From assembly GCA_001414345.1 (NCBI GenBank), contig LLCB01000210.1, positions 1 to 64,000 on the forward strand: a stretch of 64,000 nt of DNA, written 5' to 3'. The position numbers and the translations under genes were made by a program. The stretch comes from Hymenoscyphus infarciens (lineage: Eukaryota; Ascomycota; Leotiomycetes; Helotiales; Helotiaceae). Within the stretch, counting starts at the first letter, position 1, and each line of letters opens with the position of its first letter. Below the pieces are notes generated by a model. That model searched no databases and was not told the DNA's origin. It worked only from the letters and a program-made list of their open reading frames with translations. Positions 39,012-49,700 of the stretch are shown in pieces.

Positions 39012-39449
39012 TATAATAGTATGAAATATATACTACTAGTAAAGAGATATATAGAAGTACGTTTAGAATAGAATAATATATATAAATACTAGATACTAAT
39101 ATAGAAGAAAAGGATAAACTATCTCTCTTTTATACTAAATATAAACGTCTATATATAAGAGGTTAGAAGCTACTAAGTTCTAATAATAATAATAACTAAG
39201 CTCTATCTAATATAGCTAATACTAAATAATAAGAGCTAAAAAGCTAAATATATAATATCTAAACCTTAATCTCTTCTATATATAAATATTAGATAGTAAT
39301 ATCTTTAGTACTTTGCTTGTATAAGTATTAGTTATTTGTAATCTCGGCCTAGGAGTATTAGTAGTGCTTAGAGGTATTAGCAGTTTTACGAATGCCGATA
39401 ATTCAGGATGGTGCTGTCACATGATAATCCAGGATGGCGTGCCCTCACA
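39012..39449 (-). repeat. Element B LTR (5' LTR in coding orientation), 438 bp
   Basis: Its left part is TA-rich, its last 90 or so bases (to GCCCTCACA at 39449) are unmutated, a mirror image of the left LTR. Confidence 0.88.
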
Positions 39450-39454
39450 CACTA

Positions 39455-40136
39455 CATCCCGAGAACGACAAGTAAGATTGATAAAAAAAAGGTTCCGTCA
39501 TGTACTCAAACAGACTGCCGTGAACTTAGTGAACCTTGGGCTTTGCTTCGAGAACACCCTTGTTATGGAACAGACACGGATATTGTCAGAAAGCTTTAGG
39601 ACAATCGAGAAATCCCCTTTCTCATTCTTCTAAACGAGTTCGAACGCTATTTCTAATTGCCCTGGAACATGTTCCTAATAAGGCAGGTATACTCGGAAGA
39701 GAGGCTGTAAGAACAAACTTAGGTCACATGACATAATACTCGAATCTTTGGGCTAACAGCACCTGTAATCAAAGTCAGTTTTCTTTGAAATTTCCCAAGA
39801 TTCATAAATTGCTTAGATAAAAAAAAACAGTGCACAATCACGTCTCTACATGCAAAACACGTGCATTCTAAAATGCTTGGCATACGCTCCAGTTTGGTGG
39901 CTGACGATTGAAACCCCCAGCCCTCGATGATCCGTCACAAAAAACCGCTGTGCACAATGTAAGCGCCGGCATATGAAGGTTACATACCAATGCCACAACC
40001 TGTCTATCACATGCTGACACTCAATATACCTATATTGTGATGAATCAAAACCAAAATTTGTAAACTGCATAACTGCCTCCCCAGTCCGAGCAATGTATCG
40101 TAGTCTCCCAGCGCTCTCAACGATAACTCACCCCTT
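39455..40136. other. Gene-poor flank right of element B
   Basis: Normal-GC DNA. I see no complete gene. On the minus strand around 39,950-40,130 there is a reading with ELSLRALGDYDTLLGLGRQL that could be the C-terminal part of the BTB-like remnant to the right, in a different frame. Confidence 0.3.
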
Positions 40137-40578
40137 CTACCAACCCCCATACCAGGCGAATATGTCAGCGTTGTCCACCTGGAGCTCTTTTACCACGTTT
40201 GGGAAGAGTCCGGAGAAACTTTCTTCGTGGCCAAGGACTTTTTTGAAAAGCTCGGATTACAAAAAAAGTGGGCAAATTCAAGCTTAACTCGCAACTCACT
40301 GTAAGAAGTTCACTCAAAAAGCGCACTAACTTGATAAAATCTAAAAAGGCACATGATCGCAAAGCATAAAGTTTCACATCCTTTTCACCCACCAGGACTT
40401 CCAAAGTATCCTTCAATAAACATTCCGAAGAAGGGGACGAAAACCTCCCCGCACCTCCTGACAACAGCCCAGCAACCCCCAAGAGTGGTGAAGAATTAGG
40501 TGCGGGGAAGGAGACGGAAACCGACCTTGTAGTAATAGCACGACTCCACCAAGCTCTATCGGATTCCATTGTTGTCAA
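40137..40578 (-). pseudogene. Possible BTB/POZ-domain gene remnant, frameshifted
   Basis: An ATG at 40578 opens a frame (MTTMESDRAWWSR) that is Ser/Pro-rich, then reads DTLEVLVGEKDVKLYALRS, similar to the start of a fungal BTB/POZ domain. A second minus-strand frame from about 40,256 down reads ELFKKVLGHEESFSGLFPNV followed by VKELQVDNADIFAW, similar to the next BTB blocks, and ends with TAG at 40137-40139. The two frames are not joined by any splice pair I trust. A 48-nt GTTAGT...TTAAG intron is possible but leaves the wrong frame. I infer a decayed BTB gene; an unannotated multi-exon gene is the alternative. Confidence 0.35.
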
Positions 40579-40851
40579 GGAAGAATGCTAAGCACCCCTA
40601 GGGAAAGAGGGCTCAGAGATTTATCTTGTTAGTTTTGGCAGGAATGAATAACTGGAAACGTAGGTTTCGGAGGACGAAGTTTGTGAATGTATCATTGTGC
40701 TTCGAAAATATATTTTTATGATTTTTTGAAAGAAGTGGCCTATTGAAATGATTCTTGCCCAGCCTATTCACGTCCACCAATAAAATCATATTGCCACCCA
40801 CCATCAAAATTCCATACAAATGATTCACATATCGCTAACACTGTAGGCGGG

Positions 40852-40858
40852 TATAAAA
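40852..40858 (+). promoter_or_regulatory. TATA box of the 316-aa gene
   Basis: TATAAAA, 104 bp upstream of the ATG at 40962, in a suitable place for a fungal core promoter. Confidence 0.55.
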
Positions 40859-40961
40859 ACCAAATCGTATTTGACTGACAAAACACCTTAAGGCTCTCCA
40901 CCGACCCTCACAGAATTTTCAGAATCCGAACCCCGCGAGCTGCGATCTTTAAACACTCGGA

Positions 40962-41912
40962 ATGTCTTTCAATGGTGGATCGTTTATAGATGGAGCTACT
41001 ATTGCTTCCAACACAATTATAAACACTACACACACCCACACCACCATGGGAGCAACCACCTCAGTTCAGGAAACATCTCTGCAAAGCTACATAGACAACT
41101 TAACACAGCGACTTGCGGAAAAGAATGAGGTTATGGCGGAATACGAACGTCTCCTACGGTCTCGCGAGGACCGAATCATCCAAATAGAGACAGAAAATTC
41201 TGAAATCAATGCTAGGCTAGACGCTTTGCCCTCCCATAATTCAAGAGATAAATTATTTGGAACCGAAAACTGCAATTACGTAACAGTCAACGAGAACCGA
41301 GATGAAACCAAGAAGCGTAAATCTCAAGAGGGCGAGTCTATGACGGACAGAGATATGGATGTTGCCATTTCTAGCTTAGAGGGCTTTGTATTAGACACAA
41401 GAAACAGTTTGTTGTATTTGAAACAAGCAGATTGCGACATCGACCTATTCGACACCCAGGAAACATGCGGGTTAACCGAAGCCGAAATGACAGGAAATGA
41501 CCCAGTACCAGATGTTTACGAGTACCCACCAACAAAGACTGAGCCCAAATCAAATGACTACCGCCACCTTTTCAGAATGTCTGATCACCTCGACCTCCTT
41601 GCACCCTTCTTACAAAGACAAACCCAACTACCCCTAGCTCTCTCTGCATGTTTGGAGAAGTACCGAGAAGGAACGTCAAGAATTGAAGACCTCATCTCAT
41701 CTATACAACAATCAAATGAGCATAAAGCGAAGGAACTTGTGGCTAAAGCACTATTTCTCATCAAGAGCCTGTTGGAAGCTTTGTTAAATGTTGCAAAGAT
41801 CGGAGAGCCAGAGAACGAATTGGATGGAGAGCACCTGAAAGCCGCGTGTGAGGCTTATGGTTGGGAGGTGGTAGAGATACTTAGTAGAGTGTATAATTCA
41901 TTTAGTTGCTAA
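40962..41912 (+). CDS. Hypothetical coiled-coil protein, 316 aa
   Basis: An intronless frame with a TATA box upstream. Residues about 38-70 (YIDNLTQRLAEKNEVMAEYE and on) look like a coiled coil. A charged linker (ETKKRKSQEGESMTDRD) follows, then an acidic/Pro segment and a helical C-terminal half (DHLDLLAPFLQRQTQLPLAL, KELVAKALFLIKSLLEALL). I do not recognise a family; the arrangement of N-terminal coiled coil plus C-terminal helical block suggests a scaffold or DNA-associated protein, but that is a guess. The second ATG at 41,046 (ACCATGG context) is an alternative start, giving 288 aa. Confidence 0.65.
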   Translation: MSFNGGSFIDGATIASNTIINTTHTHTTMGATTSVQETSLQSYIDNLTQRLAEKNEVMAEYERLLRSREDRIIQIETENSEINARLDALPSHNSRDKLFGTENCNYVTVNENRDETKKRKSQEGESMTDRDMDVAISSLEGFVLDTRNSLLYLKQADCDIDLFDTQETCGLTEAEMTGNDPVPDVYEYPPTKTEPKSNDYRHLFRMSDHLDLLAPFLQRQTQLPLALSACLEKYREGTSRIEDLISSIQQSNEHKAKELVAKALFLIKSLLEALLNVAKIGEPENELDGEHLKAACEAYGWEVVEILSRVYNSFSC

Positions 41913-42082
41913 CAGCCCGTTGCGGTCAAGAGTTAAAGCGTTGCTGTTTGAAAATAAATTTTGTTCCCAATAAATCTTGCAATTCCTGAATCATTGACCC
42001 ATAATCCTTGGTAAATTTAACAAGTATATAACAATAATATAGTAGGTACCAACTGGTAGTTCTGCGGGTTATTCATAAGTAA

Positions 42083-42522
42083 GGGCCTGTTTGGCTGGCA
42101 CTGAGATAGTATTAAATAATCTATTAAATATGCCGGGACCTTTCTAAAGTGGCTTAGCATAGATTTAGTTGTTATCTAATTATTCAAATAATATAAGGAG
42201 TAATTGTTTGGCTTGTTTGGTGTATATCTTAGATAGTGTTAAAAGTAGTGGTCTAAGTAGTAGTAATAAAGTATATATAAGGATATATTCTAATTATTGT
42301 CTTTTAGACGATAATTAGATAATTAAATAATTACATTGTTTTGGTGGTATATATCTTTTTAAAGTATATTCAACTATATTTTAGGATATGCCGTACTTCT
42401 TAGATAGGTAGGCTAAACGATTTAGTATATCTAAATATGTTGAATATATTAAGTTATCCGATCTTATTTTGTTACTTTTTTGGTGGTGTATAATCCTATT
42501 AATATGCCAGCCAAACAGGCCC
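42083..42522. mobile_element. Tourist/PIF-Harbinger-like MITE, 440 bp
   Basis: Perfect 18-bp terminal inverted repeats GGGCCTGTTTGGCTGGCA (42083-42100) and its complement (42505-42522), flanked by TAA on both sides (42080-42082 and 42523-42525). A 3-bp TAA/TTA duplication and a GGGCCTGTTTGG-type terminus are hallmarks of Tourist-like MITEs. There is no coding capacity. Several internal TTTGGTG(G)TATA words form subterminal repeats. Part of the inside is TA-rich. Confidence 0.85.
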
Positions 42523-42939
42523 TAAGACTTTATCCAGTATTGCTCACAAGTTCCTGCATAAGAGGATATCTAGATGCTGCTGAGGGTTTTTCAACCAACA
42601 ATTAACTCAGAGTAAGAGTCATAGAGGTTTTATGACCTTCAATTGAATTCCTTAATATTCACAAAATTCGGTCTGGCCAGCCCAAGATGTTTATTTAAGC
42701 AAGTATTTTAGTTCGTCTTAAATACCATATCTCATTTTGCACTCCATATGCCACACGTTCTACTAGGCTATCATAGTTCTATATTACAATTAGTAGTCAC
42801 GTCTTCATTGCCTCTAGTCAGCGACAAACCAGCCAGTTCACCTCCACGAGAAGCGGAGAACAACAATACAAAAGCGGTCATGCTAGTAGGCAACCAACGG
42901 ATAGTTGGACTACTCATGAATTTATTTCCAGTTTTAATA

Positions 42940-43700
42940 TACCAGGGTTACCCACAATTGAGCTGCAAAGTCCCAGTGAGTTTTTCTGTACATGCTAATC
43001 GTAGGTCACCCAAAAATAGTAACAAACTCTGTCTAATGTCCAACATGTCTTCCCCTTAGTGCTATTTGAAGGCTACTTACAAATACCCAAGCCTTTCTAA
43101 AAAGACAAGTTTCCTATTCATGGGTTACCTGAAACACGACTCAAATATTATTTCCAGTGCTATCCGTGGGTGTCCTGGGAAAGTCACAAGACCACTGTCG
43201 CATTTACTCAGTCTATTCCCCGGTTTACCTACCAATAGCCAGCGTTTTCGAGAATCTATCCTTATTTCTAGTTGTACTCAACTATTACTAACACATAGTA
43301 AAAAAATACATCTCCAGCGTTTTTAAAATTACTTACAGCTCTTTCTAAATCCTCTAGGAAGCTATAGCCTTCTAGAATTAAACTGACCTTTATAGTGCTG
43401 TTCATAGGTTACCAACTAATAGCTCTGAAGCCCATATTAGTAATTTTCAGTGCTATTCGTAGGCTCCCCAGAAATAGTCGAAAAAATATTCCTCTATCAA
43501 TGTCACGTTTTGTCACGTGCTTCGGTCAAGCTCAGGGAGTGGTGGTTCAGGCGCACCAGTATATAAGGCCTCATGCTCACCCTCTTCAAACAACAAGCTT
43601 CTAACACTCAATCAATACTTTTAATTCTCTTTTGCCTACTTAAACGTCCCTGTCTTATGCTCTACACATTACGTGACAATAAATTTATAGGTCACCTAAA
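42940..43700. repeat. Degenerate tandem array with a roughly 55-65 bp period
   Basis: A motif close to YRTAGGTYACCnAnAAATAG recurs with its GGTYACC core near 42946, 43004, 43071, 43133, 43168, 43222, 43407, 43462 and 43690. Several copies are preceded by CAGTGCTAT(T/C)CG. Spacing is mostly 54-67 bp. Copies are strongly diverged. Short open frames in the region follow from the low stop density of the repeat and are not taken as genes. Confidence 0.5.
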
Positions 43701-43833
43701 AAAACACCAAATTTCTAGCTTCTTCCCCAATTTTCTCTTATTTTCTCCATATTCTGAAATATCTTCTCTTTTCGATTTTAGTTTCTGTTTCAGTCTCATA
43801 AAGCAAAGAATTTCCAGCAGAAACCCTTATCCA

Positions 43834-44088
43834 GAACCGGGTCCCTCCTCGGAGTCCAATAAGTCTCAGGTTCAAAATTTGAATGCATAACCTCAAGACA
43901 GGTGAACCATTCCCCAAAAACTCGAAAGAAGCCTGTACCTCCAGAGTGTGGAAAGGGAACAGCTCACATCAGCATAACATCAGATCCGAGACCGGATCAC
44001 CACTCCGAGTCCAATATACTTCCATTACGAAGTTTAGAAGCCTGATTTCAAGACCACAACACCCGCGAACCATCGCCTAGAAACACGA
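43834..44088. repeat. Diverged direct duplication, about 150-bp period
   Basis: 43834-43924 (ACCGGGTCCCTCCTCGGAGT...AACCTCAAGACAGGTGAACC) and 43986-44088 (ACCGGATCACCACTCCGAGT...TGATTTCAAGACCACAACAC) align with many substitutions. They lie just upstream of the Pro/Gln-rich ORF. Confidence 0.55.
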
Positions 44089-44188
44089 ATCGACCTAGTA
44101 CACCCATACCATGGAGAGTATGTATAAGAATCAGTGCAGACCACTCCAAATTCACAAAATGTAGCGAGCGACAAGTGCGGAGGAAGAC

Positions 44189-44890
44189 ATGGCAAACGGA
44201 AAATCCGAAGAAAGCGAAGAACAAGGCGAAGTTGATCTTGTAAGGAAATTTCCAAAAGCCCGAAAGAGCATGGATCCTCGAGCACCCCAAGAAGCACCCC
44301 TATCTCGACCTCGACCAGCACAGCAACAAGGCAAAGGGGAATCCGAATCCCCAGAGCTCTGTACCCTAGAAAAGATGTACCAAGAATATCAATTTCGATC
44401 CCACAGCATGTTCCCATACTCGTCTCCCTACCCTTCTCTTCAACTTCCGTCGTATCTCCAACCGAGTTCTCAACAGCAAAATCCGAGCGCATTTCCCGTT
44501 GAAGGAGTGATTCCGCCAATGTCACCACCCCCTGACAGCAATGCAAGTAAAGAGGAGACAAGAGAAACGATGCCCAACCAGCCGGCGTGGACAAGAACAA
44601 CAACAAACATTTGCAAACGCCCATCACAGCCGACTCGAATTTTCACGATGTATCCACCAAGACTGCAGGAGGAAGAGTTCCAGGCGAGAAAGACGGCAAT
44701 GAACGAACCAGACTGGTCACCTACCCCCCAAGTTTTCAAGTACACCAACACCCGTCTCCTGTCTCAAAACACAGAAAGGCGAAGAAATCACCCAAAACAC
44801 CAAAATCGCATCCACTTCTCAAATCCGCAGGACATCCAAACTTCCCAGCTGTCAGGCAGGAGTAGCAACCAACATGAACAACAACAATAG
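44189..44890 (+). CDS. Hypothetical Pro/Gln/Ser-rich protein, 233 aa
   Basis: The ATG at 44189 opens a frame with a charged N-terminus (GKSEESEEQGEVDLVRKFPK), a Pro/Gln/Ser-rich middle (SLQLPSYLQPSSQQQNPSAF) and a polar C-terminus ending in a Gln run. No domain is visible; it is probably disordered. A second + frame at 44587-44865 also reads smoothly (charged, Lys/Pro/His-rich), so a frameshift or an intron joining the two is possible. No promoter element stands out. It could be a chance ORF in GC-balanced DNA. Confidence 0.35.
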   Translation: MANGKSEESEEQGEVDLVRKFPKARKSMDPRAPQEAPLSRPRPAQQQGKGESESPELCTLEKMYQEYQFRSHSMFPYSSPYPSLQLPSYLQPSSQQQNPSAFPVEGVIPPMSPPPDSNASKEETRETMPNQPAWTRTTTNICKRPSQPTRIFTMYPPRLQEEEFQARKTAMNEPDWSPTPQVFKYTNTRLLSQNTERRRNHPKHQNRIHFSNPQDIQTSQLSGRSSNQHEQQQ

Positions 44891-46452
44891 GCTTGGATGT
44901 ACCCCCTTCGAAAACACGGAACGAGCACTTTTCATGGCCATCTCGATCGCACCTATCCGTGGTGAATATGGTGACAAGTGAAATAGGAAGAGGAGAGTTT
45001 ATAATACTTTTTCGAGAAACGAGCAAGGAAAAGATCAAGTATCAGGTATGAATCCGAGTTTGTTCTCCCAAGGTATTGGGGACGGCCGCACCAGAGAGAT
45101 GCACAATTACAAAAAGTAGCTTGGAAATTGTTGAGAGCTTTACAAAGAATTTTTAAAGATCTCATAGACCCTTTGAGCTATTCATTTATAACATATTCAA
45201 ACCACAAGTTTAAAGCGATGTGAAACAGCATTAAACCTTTAACTACAAGGTGAATAGATATCCTTATTTAGTTACCAGTAGGGAGATGTATTTAGCATGG
45301 GTAAAATCGGTTATCATCTGGATCACGGGACTTCGGTATTTAGTTGTTCTGATTCTGGAACGGCACAAAAGATAATTTTGAAATGACAAACGTAGCTTAC
45401 CTAGGATCACGACTGGATGTATGCCACGGCACTTTGTACACTTCTTTGGGTCTTATATCTCAGTTAAGCCAACCCCTTGAAGTCGTGAATTTGAAAGGCT
45501 TCACTTGGGGGGTGTACCTAAGAAGGAGGCTCATTTGTTATTTTCCAATAGGCAGTGGCGCATTCACCCAAGCTTCCACCAATAATGGGTTCGGACCGTG
45601 GACTTGTCTTCAGAAGGCCAGCATATTCACTCGTCTCCGCACTTTGGAAAATCTGAATATGCGTGTGGGCAAGGTTCCGTTGTCTATGTTATCTGCCCCT
45701 TACGATGTAATTTAATATGGATCTCATCAATGTTCTTCCTGTCCTTTGTTCCTACTGGATGTACTTTTGCCTTTCTAGTAATCCATCCAGGCTTGGGGTT
45801 AACTTACATTAATAAAAGTATCGTAGCTTGGAAAGTTAATTATGTAAATGTAATTCTGCTGTCAGAACTGAGCGTCCTTAGCAAGAACGACATACCCGCA
45901 ACTTAACACTAGCAAAATGAAAACAATCCCCTTCCCTTAATATTTCCAAAAAAAAAACAAGGCCGACATAAGAACTCCAACCCGAGAACCAAAATCTATG
46001 GTAAACAATTTAGCGCTAACCAGACAACAACTATCATCAGAGAAAAGAATACCCCCGAAAGTCCCAATATCAAAATAGGCGTAAGCAAAATCCACTATCA
46101 GAAACTCAAGAATTTGTCACAACGCCACGTAGAATCCGCGGAGGAAAATTTAGATCACCCGTCAGTACAAGGACAGTATAAAAAGCAACCAGGAAGTCGG
46201 GTAACAACGAGAATAAATACAAAGGGTTAAAACAGCGGAAATCTCCTTCAGCTGAGAGACGAATATACTCCATACCTAATAATAGAAGATTTGAAATCTG
46301 TCATTTGGTTACTAGAGTAAGTGAAATTGTGAAAACAAACTTGAGAAATTACTTGAAACATCCCCTGTCCCTTAACACCTGAAGGATGACCAACAGGCAA
46401 TTCCCATTCTCCCAATCAATCCACCCCCCACCTGAGGATTAGATATACTTAC
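44891..46452. other. Intergenic stretch without a supported gene
   Basis: Normal to slightly AT-rich composition. Open frames of about 100 aa at 45,383-45,906 overlap in two frames, lack coding character and are not accepted. Short A-runs near 45,950. Confidence 0.4.
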
Positions 46453-46480
46453 CTGGTACCGAAGATGCCAGCTGCGCCAC
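46453..46480 (-). other. Orphan 28-nt candidate micro-exon with consensus splice sites
   Basis: On the minus strand the 28 nt are preceded by CTCTCTTCTAG and followed by GTAAGTATAT. The donor with CAG before it is fully complementary to the U1 snRNA 5' end. The exon could encode GAAGIFGT. No flanking exon with clear coding content was found, so it may be a spliced non-coding transcript, part of an undetected tiny gene, or chance. Confidence 0.25.
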
Positions 46481-46776
46481 CTAGAAGAGAGATGATAGTT
46501 GATGTAAGATTACTGACGTTTCGAAACCCACTAGGGGACAGTGTACAGAGTTCGTATATTGTACAGTATATTCCACACCCACAAACTCACAAGATGTAAT
46601 ACCCAAACACCTCTCCACCCTCCACCTCAACCCCTCCCATCACCCCCAGTAATCCAACCCAACAAACTCCCCCTAAAACACAATACACCCATTCACACCC
46701 CTTTATTCAAACACCCCCAAGCCAAAAAACTGGATCGCAACCCCCAGCCTAGATTTTTCTCTCCACCTCTCACCCT

Positions 46777-49700
46777 CTAAGCATACCACTCTTCCTGTAA
46801 CCCCTTCAAAAACCCCTCATCCACATTCAAAAAGCTCTTCCAAAGATCAACCTCCTGCCTCCAAGGTTTACACTCCGCCGCAAAAACAGCAGCAGCAGTA
46901 AGTATTTTACACTCTCCCTCATCCTTACCCATAACCAAATACTTATCGCGCTTCGTCACAACACTTCCCTTAAAGAACGTTCTCTCATACGGAATAATCC
47001 TCGTCTTAGCAGTATAATGCATAGAAAACTCCGAACACCCCATGTCCTTAGGGACAAACATCCAAATATACCGTCGTCCAATGAGGTCCCTAAAAGCCGT
47101 AGTATCGTGATTATCCGGTCCAATCATGAGGGGGTAGAAGTAAGCGGAACTCCAGAGTCGCAAGAGCGAGAATCTCGCGTTAGGATGTTTTTTCGCAAAG
47201 GCCGCGGCATGGACACGAAGATCTTTGACGGTATGAGGATCCTCCATATGCGCGATGTCTGAAGGCTTAGGACTTTGAGAACGGTAGTCTATGAAGAGGT
47301 CTCTGATTCCCGGACGAGAAGACTCGGAGAGGGAGAGGGCTTGCCCTGAGAAGTAGTCATCGGGTCGAGTGCGGAGGACGCCTGCTTTGTAGACTGTGTT
47401 GCGCAAGGTTAGCTAGGATGAACAGGGAGGGCTGATTGCAACGAGATGATGGGACAAGGAGGGGGGACAAGGGAAGAGGGAAGGAACATACGAGAAGCAA
47501 CAATAGGACGGATCTTCAAATCCCACTCCTCGGGCAAAACCTCCAAATTATCAACATGCTTCATCTTCTTCTCCTCTTCATCAAATTCCTTCCAAAATTC
47601 CTTAGGCCGGTATTTAGTAGATACCGCCGTCCGACAATCAGGTATCGTCTTCGCTCGCTCTTCCTGCTTAAACAACATCGAGTCTCTAAACTCCACCCCC
47701 TTCTCAGAATCCAAAAAATCCTTCGAGAAAAAGGGTAAAATCTTGGCGAGAGCTTTCGAGACGTCTTTTTGATCCTCAGCGGGGACTTTCATATCCACAA
47801 TAAGTTTCATTGCGATGAAGCGGTCAGAGTCTTTTTCTGTCATCTTAGTTTTCCTAAGAAATCGGAGGGATTTCTTGGCCATCGAGCGCATCTCGATATA
47901 TCGTTCTTGTGCATGAGGTTCTAGGTCTGCTTTGTGCCAGACTTCTTTGAATACTGGGGAGGGAGTGAGATGTTAGATGAGGACAGAAAATGGCGAGGGG
48001 AGAGGGGATGGTACATACCTCGAGATTTATCTTTATCCATGAAGCGCATGAAATCATCTTGCATACGAGCACTGCGAAACGTTAGCATATTTGTTCTCGT
48101 CAGATCAGGGAGTCGTGAGGAGCAAACGAGCCCTCCCGACCTCCAACAACATGAGTTGGGAAGAAGGAAAATTTCACATACGGATCGTCTCTTGGACGAA
48201 TATCCCTTCGCTGTTCCGCAACTTGAGACATGACGTCCCATTGCCACTCCGGGAAAAACGACAGGAAGATTTCTTTATCGCTTTTCCCAGCCAACTTCAA
48301 AGCTTCCGAATCATTCCCACCTTCCATGGCAATATCATCATCACTATCATCAGCGTCTTCCCAGTCGTTTTCATCATTCACATCCTCTTTATCCCCTTCA
48401 CTATCCCAATCAGAATCCAACATATCCAGACCCTCAACAAACCCGGGCATCGAGTACCCTTGATCTTCCCAAACTTTGAGCGGCGAAATCTTAGAAATCT
48501 GGGACGGGTCCAAAGTCTTATCTTCCAACTCTTCCGGGAACAGAATCGCATCCTCAGCAGCATCGGCGTCATTGTAGAAAAGGTGCTTCGGAAACATGTT
48601 GTCTGGAAGAAGTGCAGGATCGTCCTCAGGTGCGCTAGCTCTCTTTGCCTCGAAGTCCTCAGATTGCTTCAACAAATCCGGGACCTCCCCATAGAAGAAT
48701 CTTGATCTCTTATCCGAGATCTCGTCCCAGATCGATTGGACATCCACATCATCAGGTCTGATATCTCGAACTCTCATCGTTTCCTTTTCGCGACAAAGAG
48801 TCCTCAAGACACTTTGCTCGGGGCGATAGAGATCAGTTCCTATTTTGCAGCGATGGGCTTTGTACAGAGTACTCTGAACGATGTTAAAGAGAGAGGGAAA
48901 GGGATTTCCGGGCTCGAGTTCCCAGACGTAGACATCGTAGTATTCTTTGAAATCGAAGTGCCAATCTCGATGACGATCCATTTGCTCAAAAAACCTTGGA
49001 CCAACACTAGTGACGACTTTCCATTCATTCTTAGAGGCTCTTCCAAGGCCGCTCTTCGAACGGTGGATCCAGCGTTCGTCCTCTGGGGGTTTGATGAGGA
49101 TTTGACCGGTCTCTGCATCACGAACGAGAATAAGAAGTTGATGGGTTTCCATGGAGAGGTACTGGATCAATCGCCGGCTGACTTGGTCGCGTTTAATGTG
49201 GGCACACATGATATTTCGAGCTTCAAAGGCTGCATGAGAGCGTTGTACATTTTTTTGTCGGCTGCCTGTTTGGAATTTCTGGGTTAGCTCCGCTGCGTCT
49301 GGGCTCATACTCTCGTAGTATGTGATGAATCCCTATACAAAAAGATTAGTCCTTGTCCAAATACGTACGGGTGGTAGGAAAATAGCATACCAGCTGAAGC
49401 ATCTGCTGTCTAGGCTGACCCCCAATCCACTCAACCCAATTCTGACCAGGGAAATATCCCCATAGAGCCAAAATATTCAACTCGAAAAACTCATCCCAAT
49501 GTCGACAAAGGGCAACCACATCCTCTAACCTGCTATCGCGAGCAATGATGCAAAATTGCAACCAACCGCCCCTTGACAATGCCTTGTCGCTCGGATAATT
49601 CCAGATGGTTCGCCCACAAATCTTGACTCTGATTTTCTTCTGAGCTGGGGCTGTCTGCGTGTTGCCAAAGTCTATCGCTGCACTACCAACGCCAAAGAGT

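Larger units (their letters stand above)
31557..39449 (-). mobile_element. Element B: full-length Ty3/Gypsy retrotransposon, RIP-mutated inside, edges spared
   Basis: Left LTR 31557-31949 and right LTR 39012-39449; CACTA duplicated at 31552-31556 and 39450-39454. In coding (minus) orientation the intact-looking ends are TGTGAGGGC...CCGTTACA. The internal region matches element A almost throughout. Reverse transcriptase on the minus strand lies at about 35,790-36,170, with YLNN where the catalytic Y-x-D-D should be. The insertion is into unique, normal-GC DNA between the secreted-protein gene and the BTB-like remnant. The outer 100-150 bp of each LTR keep CA/TG dinucleotides while everything inside is converted to TA. 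Confidence 0.92.

Noticed and set aside
42748..43890. Series of + strand ORFs of 69-105 aa
   Set aside because: They coincide with the degenerate tandem array and follow its low stop density.
45383..45906. Two overlapping + strand ORFs of about 100 aa
   Set aside because: Overlapping frames with no splice logic, no biased composition and no domain.
46440..46480. U1 snRNA gene suggested by ATACTTACCTGG on the + strand
   Set aside because: Beyond the 12 bases neither the U1-70K loop nor an Sm site is present; the match is what any perfect splice donor on the minus strand gives.
48736..49287. 183-aa + strand ORF
   Set aside because: It is antisense to a well-supported exon of the 1,324-aa gene; its composition follows from the minus-strand codons.
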